DNA from: Cyclina sinensis
Taxonomy: Eukaryota; Mollusca; Bivalvia; Venerida; Veneridae
NCBI GenBank assembly: GCA_012932295.1
Contig: JAAONU010000010.1
Span: forward strand, 26,293,605 to 26,357,604
DNA length: 64,000 bases
Direction: 5' to 3'
Shown: positions 36,711-49,900 of the stretch, piece after piece
Position numbering within the stretch: position 1 is the first letter of the stretch
Layout of the letters: every line of letters starts with the position of its first letter
Notes under the pieces: model-generated
What the model was told of the DNA's origin: nothing
Databases searched by the model: none
What the model saw: the letters and a program-made list of their open reading frames with translations, nothing else
Position numbers and translations under genes: made by a program

Positions 36711-39700
36711 TCCTTCTTTCTTTCATTCGTTCTTTCTTCCTTCCTCTCTTTATTTCTTTCTTACTTACCTTATTTGTGTTCTTTTTTTCTTTCATTCTTT
36801 CTCTCTTACTTACGTTCTTTCTTTGTGTTCTTTCTTTCTTTCTTCCTTTCTTTCTTTTCTCTTTCTAACTTACTTTCTTGGTGTTCATTCTTTCTTTCTT
36901 TCTTTCTATCTTACCTATTTTTTTTCTTTGTGTTCTTTCTTTCTTTCTTACTTTATTTGTGTTCTTTCTTTGTGTTCTTTCTTTGTTTCTCTTTTCCTCT
37001 CTTTTTTATTTCTTGCTTACTTTCTTTGTGTTCTTTCTTTCTTTTTTTGCTTACTTTTCTTGTGTCCATTTTTCTTTCTTTCTTACTTACTTTCTTTGTG
37101 TTCTTTCTTTGTGTCATTCTTTTTTTTTTTATTTCTTTCTTACTTACTTTTTGTTCTTCTTTCCTTTTTAACTTACTTACTTTGTGTTCTTTCTTTTTTT
37201 CTTTCTTTGTGTTTTTTCTTTCTTTCTTGCTTGCTTTCTTTCTGTTCTTTCTTTCTTTCTGACTTACTTTCTTTCTGTTCTTTCTTTCTTTCTTGCTTAC
37301 TTTTTTGTGTTCTTTCTGTCTTTCTTGAATACTTTCTTTGTGTTCTTTGTTTCTTTCTTTCTTTGTGTTATTTCTTTCTTTTTTCCCTTCCATTCATTCT
37401 TTCTTTTTTCCTTCCATTCTTTCTTTCTTATTTCTTCTCTTTTTTCTTTCTTAATTACTTTATTTGTGTTCTTTCTTTGTGTTCTTTTTTTCTTTCTTAC
37501 TTAATTTCTTTGTGTCCTTTCTTCTTTCATTCTTACTTACATTATTTGTGTTCTTTCTTTGTGTTCTTCTATTATTTTTTCTAACTTACTTTCTTTCTTC
37601 TGTTCTTTCGTCCTTTTTACTTACTTATTTTGTGTTCTTTCTTTCTTTCTTCCTTCCTTTCTTTCCTTCTTGCTTACTTTCTTTTTTCCTCTCATTTTTC
37701 TTTCTTTGTGTTCTTTTTTGTGTCCTTTTTTTTCTTTCTAACTTACCTTCTTCGTGTTCTTTCTTTCTTTTTTTTAAATTTCTTTCTTGCTAAGTTTCTT
37801 TGACTTCTTTCTTTCTTTCTTTCTTGCTTTGTTTCTTTTTGTTCTTTCTTTCTTGCTTTGTTTCTTTGTGTTCTTTCTTTCTTACTTGCTTTCTCTGTGT
37901 TCTTTCTTTCTTGCTTTTTGTTCTTTTTGCTTTCTTTCTTTCTTTTTTTCTTTCTTGCTTAGTTTCTTTGTGTTCTTCCTTTCTCTCTTACTTACTTCCT
38001 TTGTGTTCTTTCTTTCTTTCTATCTTACTTACTTAGTTTCTTTCTTTTTATTCTTTTTTTTCTTCCTTCCTTTCCTTTTCCCTCTCTTTTTTCTTTCTTC
38101 AATACTTTTTTTGTGTTCTTTCTTTCTTAATTCCTTTCTTTCTTTCTTTTTTTCCTCTCTGTTTTTTTTCTTACTTACATTCTTTGTGCTCTTTCTTCGT
38201 GTTCTTTCTTTCTTTCTTTCTTATTGCTTACTGTCTTTGTGTTCTTTCATTCTAGCTTAGTTTCTTTGTGGTCTTTCTTTCTTTCTTTTTTTCTTGCTGA
38301 CTTTCTTTGTATTCTTTCTTTCTTGCTTGATTACTTTCTTTGTGTTCTTTCTTTCTTTTTTTATTTACCACCTTCTTTGTGTTCTTTCTTTCTTTTTCTT
38401 TTTCCTCTTTTTCTTTCTTTCTTCATGTTCTTTCTTTGTTCCTTCCATTCTTTCTTTCTTTTTTCTTCTTTCTTTCTTTCTTCTTTCCTCTTTTTTTTTT
38501 CTTACTTACTTTCTTTGTGTTTTTTCTTTTTTTTCTTACTTACTTTCTTTGTGTCATTTTTTCCTTCCTTCTTTTTCTTTGTGTTCTTTCTTTGTGTTCT
38601 TCTTTTCTTTTTTAATTTCTTTATAACTTTCTTTGTGTTCTTTCTTCCTTTTTTACTTACTTACTTTGTGTTCTTTCTTCCTTCCTTCCTTTTTTTCTTT
38701 TTTTCTTACTTTCTTTCATTTCTCCTCTTTTTTTCTTTCTTACTTATTTTCTTTGTGGTTTTTCTTTGTGTCCTGTTTTCTTTCTGTTTTACTTAGTTCC
38801 TTTGTGTTCTTTTTTGTGTTCTCTATTTCTTTTTTCATTTCTTTCTTGCTTAGTTTCTTTTGGTTCTTTCTTTCTTTCTTACTTACTTTTTTTGTTCTTT
38901 CTTTCTTTCTTTCTTGCTTACTTTCTTTGTGTTCTTTCTCTTTATCTTTCTTACTTACTTTCTTTGTGTTCTTTCTTTCTTGTTTAGTTTGTTTGTGATC
39001 TTTCCTTCTTACTTTCTTACTTACTTTCTTTGTTTTCTTTCTATTTTTTTGCTTACCTTTTATGTGTTTTTTCTTTCTTTCTTGCTTACTTTCTTGGTGT
39101 TTTTTGTTTGCTTCTTTTTTACTTACTTCCTTTTTGTTCTTTCTTTGTGTTCTATCTTACTCTTTTTTTCTATTTTGCTTAGTTTCTTTGTATTCTTTCT
39201 TTCTTTCTTACTTTCTTTGTGTTCTTTCTTTCTTTCTTTCTTCCTTTCTTACTAACTTAATTTCTTTCTTTGTGTTCTTTCTTTTTTTTCCTTTCTTTCT
39301 TTATTTCTTTTTTCCTCTCTGTTTTTTTTCTTACTTACTTTCTTTGTGTTCTTTCTTTCTTACTTTCTTACTTACTTTCTTTGTTTCCTTTCTGTCTTTT
39401 TTGCTTACCTTCTTTGTGTTCTTTCTTTCTTTCTTGCTTACTTACTTTGTGTCTTTCTTTCTTATTTTCTTTATTACCTTCTTTGTGTCCTTCTTTCTTT
39501 TCTTTCTTTCTTTCTTTTTTTCCTCTTTTTCTATCTTTCTTTGTGTTCTTTCTTTCTTTTTTTCCCTTCCATTCTTTCTTTCATTTTTTTCTTTCTTTCT
39601 TTCTTCTCTTTTTTGCTTTCTTACATATTTTCTTTGTGTTCTTTCTTTCTTTCTTACCTACATTTTTGTGTCCTTTTTTCATTCTTTCTTACTTATTTTC

Positions 39701-42700
39701 TTTTTGTTTTTTCTTTGTGTTCTTCTTTACTTTTTTATTTCTTTCTTACTTTCTTTGTGTTCTTTCTTCCTCTTTTACTTACATTGAGTTCTTTGTGTTC
39801 TTTCTTCCTTTCTTTCTTTCTTTCTGTCTTTCTTATTTCCTCTCTTTTCTTTCTTACTTACTTCCTTTGAATTCTTTCTTTGTGTTCTTTCTTTCTTTTT
39901 TTCTTTGTTGCTTAATTTCTTTTTCTTCTTTCTTTCTTGCTTACTTTCTTTGTGATTTTTGTTTCTTTTTTCTTCTTTCTTTCTTGCTTACTTTCTTTTT
40001 GTGTTCTTTGTTTGTTTCTTTCTTACTTTCTTTCTTTGTGTTATTTTCTTTCTTACTTTCTTTGTGTTCTTTCTTTCTTGCTTACTTTCTTTGTGTTCTT
40101 TTTTTCTTTCTTTCTTTCATTGTGTTCTTTCTTTCTTTCTTGCATATTTTCTTTGTGTTCTTTATTTCTTTCTTGCTTACTGTTTCTGTGTTCTTTATTT
40201 CTTTCTTACTTACTTTCTTTGTGTTCTTTTCTTTCTTACTTTCTTTCTTTGTGTTCTTTCTTTCTTGCTTACTTTCTCTGTGTTCTTTATTTCTTTCTTG
40301 CTTACTTTCTTAGTGTTCTTTTTTCTTTTTTTCTTGCTTACTTTCTTTGTGTTCTTTCTTTCTTTCTTGCATATTTTCTTTGTGTTCTTTCTTTCTTACT
40401 TTCTTTGTGTTCTTTCTTTTCTTTCTCTCTAGCTTCCTTTCTTTTTCTTTTTTTCTTTCTTGCTGACCGAACACCAGAATGTGATAGAATACAAAGAAAG
40501 AAAGAAAGAACACAAAGAAAGAAAGAACACAAAAAAAGAAAGAAAGAACACAAAGCAAGTTAATTAGAAAGAAAGAAAGAAAGACTTTCTTTGTGTTGTT
40601 TGTTTGTTTCTTTGTTTTTTCTTTCTTGCTCATTTTCTTTATGTTCTTTCTTTTTTTTCATTCTTGCTTCCTTTCTTTGTGTTCTTTCTTTCTTTCTTGA
40701 TTACTTTCTTTGTGTTCTTTGTTTCTTTCTTTCTTACCTACTTTCTTTGTGTTTTTTCTTTCTTTCTTTGTGTTCTTTTTTTCTTTCTTTCTTCTTTCTT
40801 TCTTTCTTTCTTATTAACTTGCTTTGTGTTCTTTCTTTCTTTGTGTTCTTTCTTTCTTTCTTTGTATTCTTTTACATTCTGGTGTTCGGTCAACAAGTTG
40901 CTTGTAGACAGTACAGTATAATAGCTAACGTCTTCTACAGCAAATATTCGTGACATTTTTTTTCTAATGTATCTGCTCTGAAACATACAAACTATAAGGC
41001 CTGAAGCTGATACCCGGCTCTATAAATTCATCTTGAGACTTAATTGTTGTAGGAAGTTCGAAGTTGCAGTCTTTTTTTTAATTCCAACACTTCTTATTGT
41101 GTTGTATATACTCTGTAAAAGCACATAGGTTTTAGGATGTATTATAGAAATGACAGTGTATCATTGCTATACAGTATGACATGGGTTAGCCACTTGCTTA
41201 CACGTAGCTGTAACTTTGTATTACCATCTAGCACTGGAATGAAACGAATCATAGTCTGAGTTGGAAAGAAAAAAACATTTAATAAACCTTTTTTCAGTTT
41301 AAATCCTTTTGTAAGGACTAAGTATATATTTTTCCGACGGACTTTTCCACACGTGACAATCAACTTACGACCCCGCACGTTCCCGCACTTCCGCCGGTTT
41401 CAAAATCCAAAACAGTACGCCATATTTTTCGGCTATATATTTTCCATGTATTGTGTAGGAAATAGTGTATATTCTATAGGTATCTTTACTATACATTAGT
41501 ATATTACTGTATAATTATTCTTTCGTTTGTTCTGTTATTTTTGTAATTTAAGATTCTTTTACTTATTAGATTGATAATATATAACGGTCCATTTGTGCTC
41601 ACACATTTATTTTTACTGTCTGCATTCTAAACACAATGGTAATCTATTTTCAGTGATAAGTTAAGTATTTTTAAATATGCAGTTCAAAATCCGTTATATT
41701 CATGTCTTTGTTTGCGAGCCGGGGACGAATGACATGTATACAACAGTGCACTAAGTTCATTGATTTTACTACAGCCACAAGACCATGTCTTTTGATTTAA
41801 TTTATCAATGTCAACTTCTACCTAAATATTCTTACACAAACTGATTTGGATCTTCTAATGTAATGAAATACGGTCTGTATTCTCAGTGACTGACAGTTTA
41901 AATCCAATGAGGTGTTTTTTTCTCGGATAACTTATCATGACTGAAAAAAACAGGAGAGATCTATAACATTAGACTTCTGACCTATTGTGTTCTCCACTAA
42001 CGGTACCAAGATGAATAAAAAATATTTATATCACCTAATAAAGTGAAAAGATTGGTTGCAACTTGTTCGCTGAATATACAAATTTTTAAATGAAGATATA
42101 ACAAACAATTGTATAAAGGAAGCAATTTATAAAATAACTTAATTCATACTGAAAATGAATGTTTGGTGCTACAAAATAAAACATGTTATTACTTCCCTTT
42201 CTGTAGAGTTTGTCGATCACAGTGACACAATGCTAAAGGTTTGACGATATAAAGTACAAACTTAAGGTTTTTTAAATACTAAACTTTTCATGAAATTACA
42301 AACAATTTTTAGTATTTGAGCTACACATTAAATAGTAAAGTACTTCAGTTCAAGTAAAAATGTTTATCTATGGAAACAAGTATAACTTATTATCTCCCTT
42401 TTTTCTAGAAGAATAGACTGGTTACATCCCTTGAAATAGGACGGTCCACTGCATTAAAATTCAGCTTCAGCATCAACCAGTAAAACAAGTAATATCTTTC
42501 TAAACTGATGGTTATTAACATAAAATTTAATCAAAATTTCAAAAACAACTACATTTGTATTGATCTATATTTCGGTCACTGTCCTCAGTATGCGGCAGAA
42601 TGTAAACGTAATTTACATGTGTGACTAATTACGCATTACGAGACCACTCCTGGTATTGGTATTATATGTGCAGTTTGCCATAACTGTAATTTTAATTGTT

Positions 42701-45700
42701 CATCACTAGACGTCATGTCAATCAGTTATTTTACTGAACTTAAAAATATGTTATTTCATGTTTTATATGTTACATGCCTCTCAAAGTAAGAAAATACAAG
42801 AAGGACGGTTCGGACATATCGACTCTCCCTTCCGCAGACAGAAAATCTGAACAAGTAAAGTGTTAAATTTGTATATCTAAAGAAGTATCATTCTGTTATT
42901 AAAGTTGATAATAAAATGCAAACTTAAAAAATTTAACTGTTTGAACGGGGATAATTATGTTTATGATTTTCTTGCAAGAGTCTCACTGCAGAACAGATTT
43001 AGAATCAATTAAATTGGGGAAAGAGTGGAGAGAAAAAATGAAATAATGCCACACCTTTTTCTAGAGGGGCTGCTTTACCTTTTACGCCAACTATCTACTT
43101 AAAATTTCAAAACCTTTCTACAGATAAGTATGGACAATTTTTGTCTTTTTAAATTACATTTGCTGGTGATAGTTAATATCATATTTCAAACATATATGCT
43201 CCTAATAATGTATATAGAGGCATTATTTTTCATTTTTAGGAAAGACAATTGGTCGATTCGTGCCATCCATTGATACTTAGAGGAGATTATAACTGTGCGT
43301 TAAATAATCAGAGCACTGAAGGTGCTGGAGATGTTTTTACTGTATGAATTCCATCATACCAAAGATATTCATGGATGAGTAAGAATAATGCTTAAGAAAC
43401 AGAAAAAGATACTCCGCGATTATCTATAAGAGATGTTGATACTTATGATACTAGTCTTGTTATGAAGAAAGTGTATTATGACAGGTAGAAAAATATATGT
43501 ATGTATTGTTCTCTCTGGAGCACAAATTTTAATTTCTACATGAATTTGAAGTGACCCGGTTCTTTCTGTGTTATATGGGTTGATTATTGTTTAAATATGT
43601 ATAAATTTATAGATATGTATGTAGAATAAATCCCGGACTGCGATTTACATGACCGAATCACGTCGCAGAGGATTTTTTTAAATAATACAAACGCACTGTC
43701 CATGTTTTAGTTATAATTTGCATATTTAAATAAGGTTTAAGACATTCACTAGGAAGGATTTTCTGACGTCAGAACATGTAATGAAATATATTGCTGAGGT
43801 AAGTTGCATTAAAGCCACCAGATAAAAGAAGCATACTCTAAAAATTCAGGTTCCGATTTCTTCAAATATTTAAAAAGTGCTTTTATGTTGTTGTAGTAGT
43901 AACCTAGAAATGTCGTCATAAAGACAGCAGCTGATATTTTGGTATTGTATTTCATAGACTTAAAACAACCACATTCACCTGCACTTCAGCCTGAACTGTT
44001 CATATTTAATATAGCAAAAAAGGAAATATATCAGAGCACAAATCCTTGGTATTTTCTAATCAAATGATAGTAATCGGAACCGTCCTATTACATTTAATAT
44101 AAACAGAGCGTGGAAATAACTGTCGTCTTAGAAAATGAATTAATATATTAAGTTTCTCTGAACCTCGTTTACTTTTTTTCAAAACACAATACTAATGGTA
44201 TATAAGTACAAAGTCCTTTGTCATGTTATATTATCTGACAATGCATATACATGTGTATATATGTTTCTATTCAACTAAATGATTTTTTAGATGCTCAGGT
44301 CCTCAGACATGACATTATCATGTCTTGCTAGCAAATCGTATGCGAGATAAATACAAGCACCGAAAGATAAGTGTAAACATCTGCGTTATCTGTGTATATC
44401 TGCGTTATACCTATTCGGACAATTCGGATAGTAATTTGAATTTGGACGAACAGTTCGCAATCGTTTTGAATTTTCATACATTTCTACATGTCTGCGAATA
44501 ACGCAAACAATTAACAATAAATTTTTGTTGTATCGAAACATGAACATTCATTTTTTTCAAGAAAGTCTAAGAGAGAAAATAAAGGTAATGAATAAACGAA
44601 AATGTGACATTCAAAACACCGCTTCCTGTACTCTATAATGTCGCTGAACCGGTAAACATTCATTGCGGAGTTTAACTAAGATTTTAAGTACCGTATTTTG
44701 CTGTCAAAATTCCATTCGTACATTTGATAAGCCTACAGAAATCACACTTAAAATCATCGAATGAAAATCAAAATATAAATATTCCCGAATTTCAATAGAA
44801 ACAACCACAGGATAACTATTAAAATACTTTGCTCGAAAAAACAATCAACATGCACCGTACTTTATCCTGAACTTTTCATGAATAATATGTATCAATGCAA
44901 AAAAAAAAAAAAAAAAAAAATAACTAACTATATTTTATAGATTAAAAAGTATCTATAGAAAGTTTTGTACAAGATAAGTACAAGCATCGAATGTCCAGTA
45001 CATTCTAAATCTCTGCTTTAATACGCACATCTGAGTAATTCACATTTGCACAGTTGTTTTAGTAATGACAAATTCAGACACAATCTTTATTTTACATACC
45101 TGCGGAGAACACGTACTGCAGAGGTTAACTAAGATTGTAACTGTTTTGTTGTCAAAATATCTACTCGAATATTTGATAGGCGTACAGAAATAACACTTAA
45201 AATCAGTGCATGAAAATCACATTATTTACTAATTTCTATCTTTCTTTTTTTCTTTCTTTCTTTCTTTCTTTTAAGTTTGTTAATATCTTAACAAAATCAA
45301 ATCAAAACCCACCAACCCATTTATAATGAGTAAACGAGCGAACGAATGACTAAGTGTAAGAACTTGTTTCCCTATTTATGAACACGCAAACACTTTACAA
45401 CAGATAATCCCACTCAGGACACAGTTACTTCACCATTTATATCCGTTACGTACCCGGACACGTTTGTCACACCAACGTTAAACAAGTAATAATGTCGTAA
45501 ATACGTTTAATATTCTAAATCTTTAAGGAGAAGAGTTGTAATTCTATTATAAGAACTTTCACATTACGTTTGGAATTAAGCATAGCAGAAAGTATTTATG
45601 AAACAACTGTCTAAAAAAAAAAGAAATAAAAAGTGTTTGAACGTTTCTTCGAGTGTTGTGTATTGTATGGTTACCTTCAGAACCCCAGCGAAAGGATCAG

Positions 45701-46921
45701 TCCACGCCGCTACATTACAATGATTACTACAATATGATCCTACATATTATATCATTGTAAACATTAAACTGGGGATAATGTGCCATTTTACAATCACACT
45801 ACCATATTTAGTCAAATCATTACTATAGATATTTAGTTGAGCATCCTTTAACATTCGTAAAAAATTGCGTGTAATTTCCTTAAAGGTAACAAAAGAGAAA
45901 GATATATTCCTACAAAGTAGTATTCAAATCTTTTCATTTTTTTTTTCATTTTCATAGCAGTACATGAAAAAGAACATGATAAGCTTTCATGAAAATTTCT
46001 AAAATTTTGTCGCAACATAACTATATTATTTTTGACAAAAGTGCATTTTCGTTTATTGTTGTGTGAGCTAGGATCAAAAGTTAATTTCATACTTTTTTTT
46101 GTCTGAAATTGTATTCTGACTCACTAAAAACTTTAATGCACAACTGAGGCTTTGCTTAAAACTAGGTAGATTTGTTTGCATCTTTTAATTGATTTTACGC
46201 TCTAATTTTATATTTTCGTTCAATTTCAGAACGTAGATCTACTACGGCCTGAATTAAGCTAAGTTTGGCTAAAATGTGCAGGTATGCGTTAACTTTTATT
46301 TATTTTTTTGTGTGTGTGTGCGTGACGTCTTTCGATCTACATTAACTCATCAAATGCAAGATACATTATGAACAAGTACATTTTATGTAAAGTATTATAT
46401 TTAGAGAAAAGATGAACACTTAAAACAGAAACTGATTCGAACGTTTTTGAGCACATACTGTGTTGAAGAGGCTTGATATCGAACATATCCTGTGTATTTC
46501 TTTGTATTAGATAAACGAGCAGACGACATTTTGTAAACTTGAGTTATTTACAATTCCAAATTAAACCTGTGGGCTAAAGAAAAAAAATTATATCAACTGA
46601 CCTTTTTCGATGAATATTTGACATTACGACACCAACAATAAATAAAAACAGAGAAATTTGTTTAAAATTAAATTTACATAATGTGTTTTTTGTCTATATT
46701 TTTGAATGCAATTTAGATATCCCTGGTCACATCAAAAACCCTTCAGCATTTATGTATTTTAACGCCAATTCCGCTTAGCAGATTAATCATACCGAAGCCA
46801 GAATATATCAAAACGCGGGCAGCTTTAAAGTTTTGTATGCAACGCTGGTTAAATCCGACGTTGACATTTGACAACTAAAAAAGTCTGAGGCTGTGACAGA
46901 AGGTAAAGCAATTCGAAGGGT

Positions 46922-46971
<50 letters not shown>

Positions 46972-49900
46972 CACACACAATGATGATGATGATGATGATT
47001 AAAGCGGAAGTTTGATGATAAGTGACGCGACGATATGGTGACGTCAGTATAAAAAGTAACGTTAAAAAGATTAGCGGTGATCAGGTAGATACTGATGTAT
47101 TTACGGTTATTTAAGAACCATCCTAAATAGATATTTCTGCTTGAGCAGTCCACCATAGACAGACGTCACAAATGCATATTTAACCTATTACCGTTGATAA
47201 ATCTTTTATTTATGTTTGACAAAGGACAAAATTGTCTTTAAATCAACCGCCAAAGTGTAAATATTTTGACTAATACATGAAAAGATAGTGTACGTAATTG
47301 GTGCCCGTAAATATGACTGGTGTTGAAAAGGGACCGATTTGACGCTGCATCATATGACGTAGCCCAGCTTCAAGGCGCACTCGGATATTTGTTGAGTCTT
47401 AGTTGAATGCATACAAGGTTTTAAATGAGTAGTCATGTAATACGAGATTTATTGCACGAGTTATTTGGAAACGATAAAATGAGGTTCTGCCGAATCCGTC
47501 TATGTTTTATACACCCGAACGTCATAAGCGTATTGTTAAAGACGTTGACGTCAACATTTTATTACACTAGTGTTATACCAAAATTATTAATTAATTATAC
47601 AATATTAGGCGCATTTTCACTACAAACGCATGGCCAATATGAACTTCTCCAAAACATTATTAATACAAATCTCGGCCATTATGAAGAAACTCCGCCTTCA
47701 TAAAAAAACTCGGCTATTATGAGATTCGAGCATTCTCATTGACTGACCATTATGAAACTGCTTCTATTCATTAGGCCTAAATAAAAAAGTAGCCATCTTG
47801 AATTTTCTGAACTTAAATTTAGATTATTGTTTGATCAATTTTAAGGTCAGATATTTTTGCGATATCCTAAAGTGCAACATAATTTCGCGGAATAAGTACT
47901 TGTTAGCATCCGGACGGGTTATATACAAGTAATTATTACACCAGACGACACTTTTCCGGCAGCAAAAAATAACAATGAACAAAGTTGAGCGTCCACATTA
48001 ATTGTTGTAAACAATCTAATGTTCTTTGGTAAATATTGTATAGCTGATTTATAAAATTTTCAATGATTTAGTGTTTTCATAATGGCCTAGTTATTGGGCT
48101 TAAGACAGACATATTGATAGATTAGAAGATAGTCTGAAGACAGTCATATTAGCTGGAGACCGAAGTTCAAAGGCTTCAGCTCAAATTAGGCCATTATGAA
48201 AACACTTAATTATTAACATTATAATATAACACGGTTCTATAATACACTCACGATGTAGTCTGTGATATAATCATAATAGTAGTTAATGTATGCCGTTGAA
48301 TTTCGCAAGCAATTTTGGAGATTTTAGACGCTGTGAATCAATGTTGTTGCGTTAACAAAATATACAAACAATTGGCTAACCTCTGATACAAATTTCATGA
48401 ACATATCGAACATTCACAAAATTACTGGCGATTTACAAAACAACCCAGTGCTGGACTATGAGTAACGCGAGCAAAAATGAAGTTAAGCAATATACATTAA
48501 CGTAATTACGTTAAACGTATAACGCATAGCATATGTCAGGGGCGTAGCCAGCTTTTATCAACTTGTAGGCCAATCGAAGGGGTTCCAAAGGGCGGTTGCC
48601 TTGGTAAGGCTGTCGAAGAGGGGGAGGGGACGAAGCCTCGCACTTCCCGCTCACCCCCCGCGAACCCGGAAACAAGGGGAGATTAAAAAGGGGCAAAATG
48701 CGTGTTATAAAGTATCTCAGGAAAAATGAACAATCAAAACAATCCGTTAAATAGAACCATTTTTAACTTGGTATTTGATTCGATGCAAAATTAACTGAAC
48801 ACTGTATGCAGACTGGACATCATCCGTAAGGCATGGTGAATGAATGTTAGTTAATGAAGTCGTTTTTTCTGCGTCAAGAAAATTGTCATGTTCACTAAAG
48901 GCAATCATCATCGAAACATCAACATCGAAATTAAAAAACACACTTGATTCGTCATGAAGCTTGCAAGGCCCCTCCCCACTCCCCTTCTAGCTTTATTGCA
49001 TTTTTGTGACTTTTGCAAATGTCATTTTCTTGACAAACTTTTAGGCCCGGGCCTACAGGGCCAAATAGTAGCTATGCCACTAGGTTTCAGAGTAAAAAAC
49101 AACATAGAGTAATTGACTAAAATCAAAAACGGGCGAATGGTGATAACAAAAAGTGGTAGAAAAGCTACAAGATAAACTCGGAATATTGTGTAACTCAAAT
49201 TCATGAGTTTTTACGATGCCTAAGAAGAATCAAACAATCACCAGTTTGTATTTTTTGTTTTATCTCTTATACCCTTCCAAGAAGCATGCATGAAACAATA
49301 CAGACGATAAGATATCATTTCGAACCCGGCCGGTTACTTCTGACACTTGCCCTTATGTATTTGAAGAATTACTTCCCTAAGACTTAACCTTCACAATGTA
49401 CATTATATCATACTCGATATGAACTGGTACAGAAGCTCAGTCCAGTATGTTTTTTTTAAAAAAAGTTTATTCCTGTTATGGTCTTCGCGGATACCGGTAA
49501 TATGCTTCATAGTCTGTGAAAATTGACCACTGTCCACTATTTAAGATAGGACATTTGTATACACACCATGGGGCGGATCAGTGGTCCAGTAGTTATGCAC
49601 TGGACTTGTAATCCAGGGGTTGGGGGTTTGATCTCCCGCTCCGTCACTAACATAACTGTCTTTCGGATGATGTGTCAGTTCTATACAATGAAAAGAACAA
49701 ACGTGTGCACCTTGGATTGGGATGTTTTCTGTATCTTGTACTTAATCTCACAGTATAAAAAAAACTAACCTCTGCATGGGGCGCCGGTCATATGAGCAAC
49801 CGGTACCGACAATAAATAAACTCAAATAGATAAACGCAACTCGAGTTTTCTTGTGGCAACGATAATTCGGGTACAATACATTTTTCTTTAGACGATTTTT

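Noticed and set aside
36600..40953. Many long frames rich in Phe, Leu, Ser and Cys that look like multi-pass membrane proteins
   Set aside because: They are translations of an imperfect TTTC satellite that lacks stop codons on one strand. Several frames are open at once and there is no start context or unique sequence.
49569..49640. Functional tRNA-Thr gene
   Set aside because: The T arm and acceptor pairing are altered and a SINE body follows directly.
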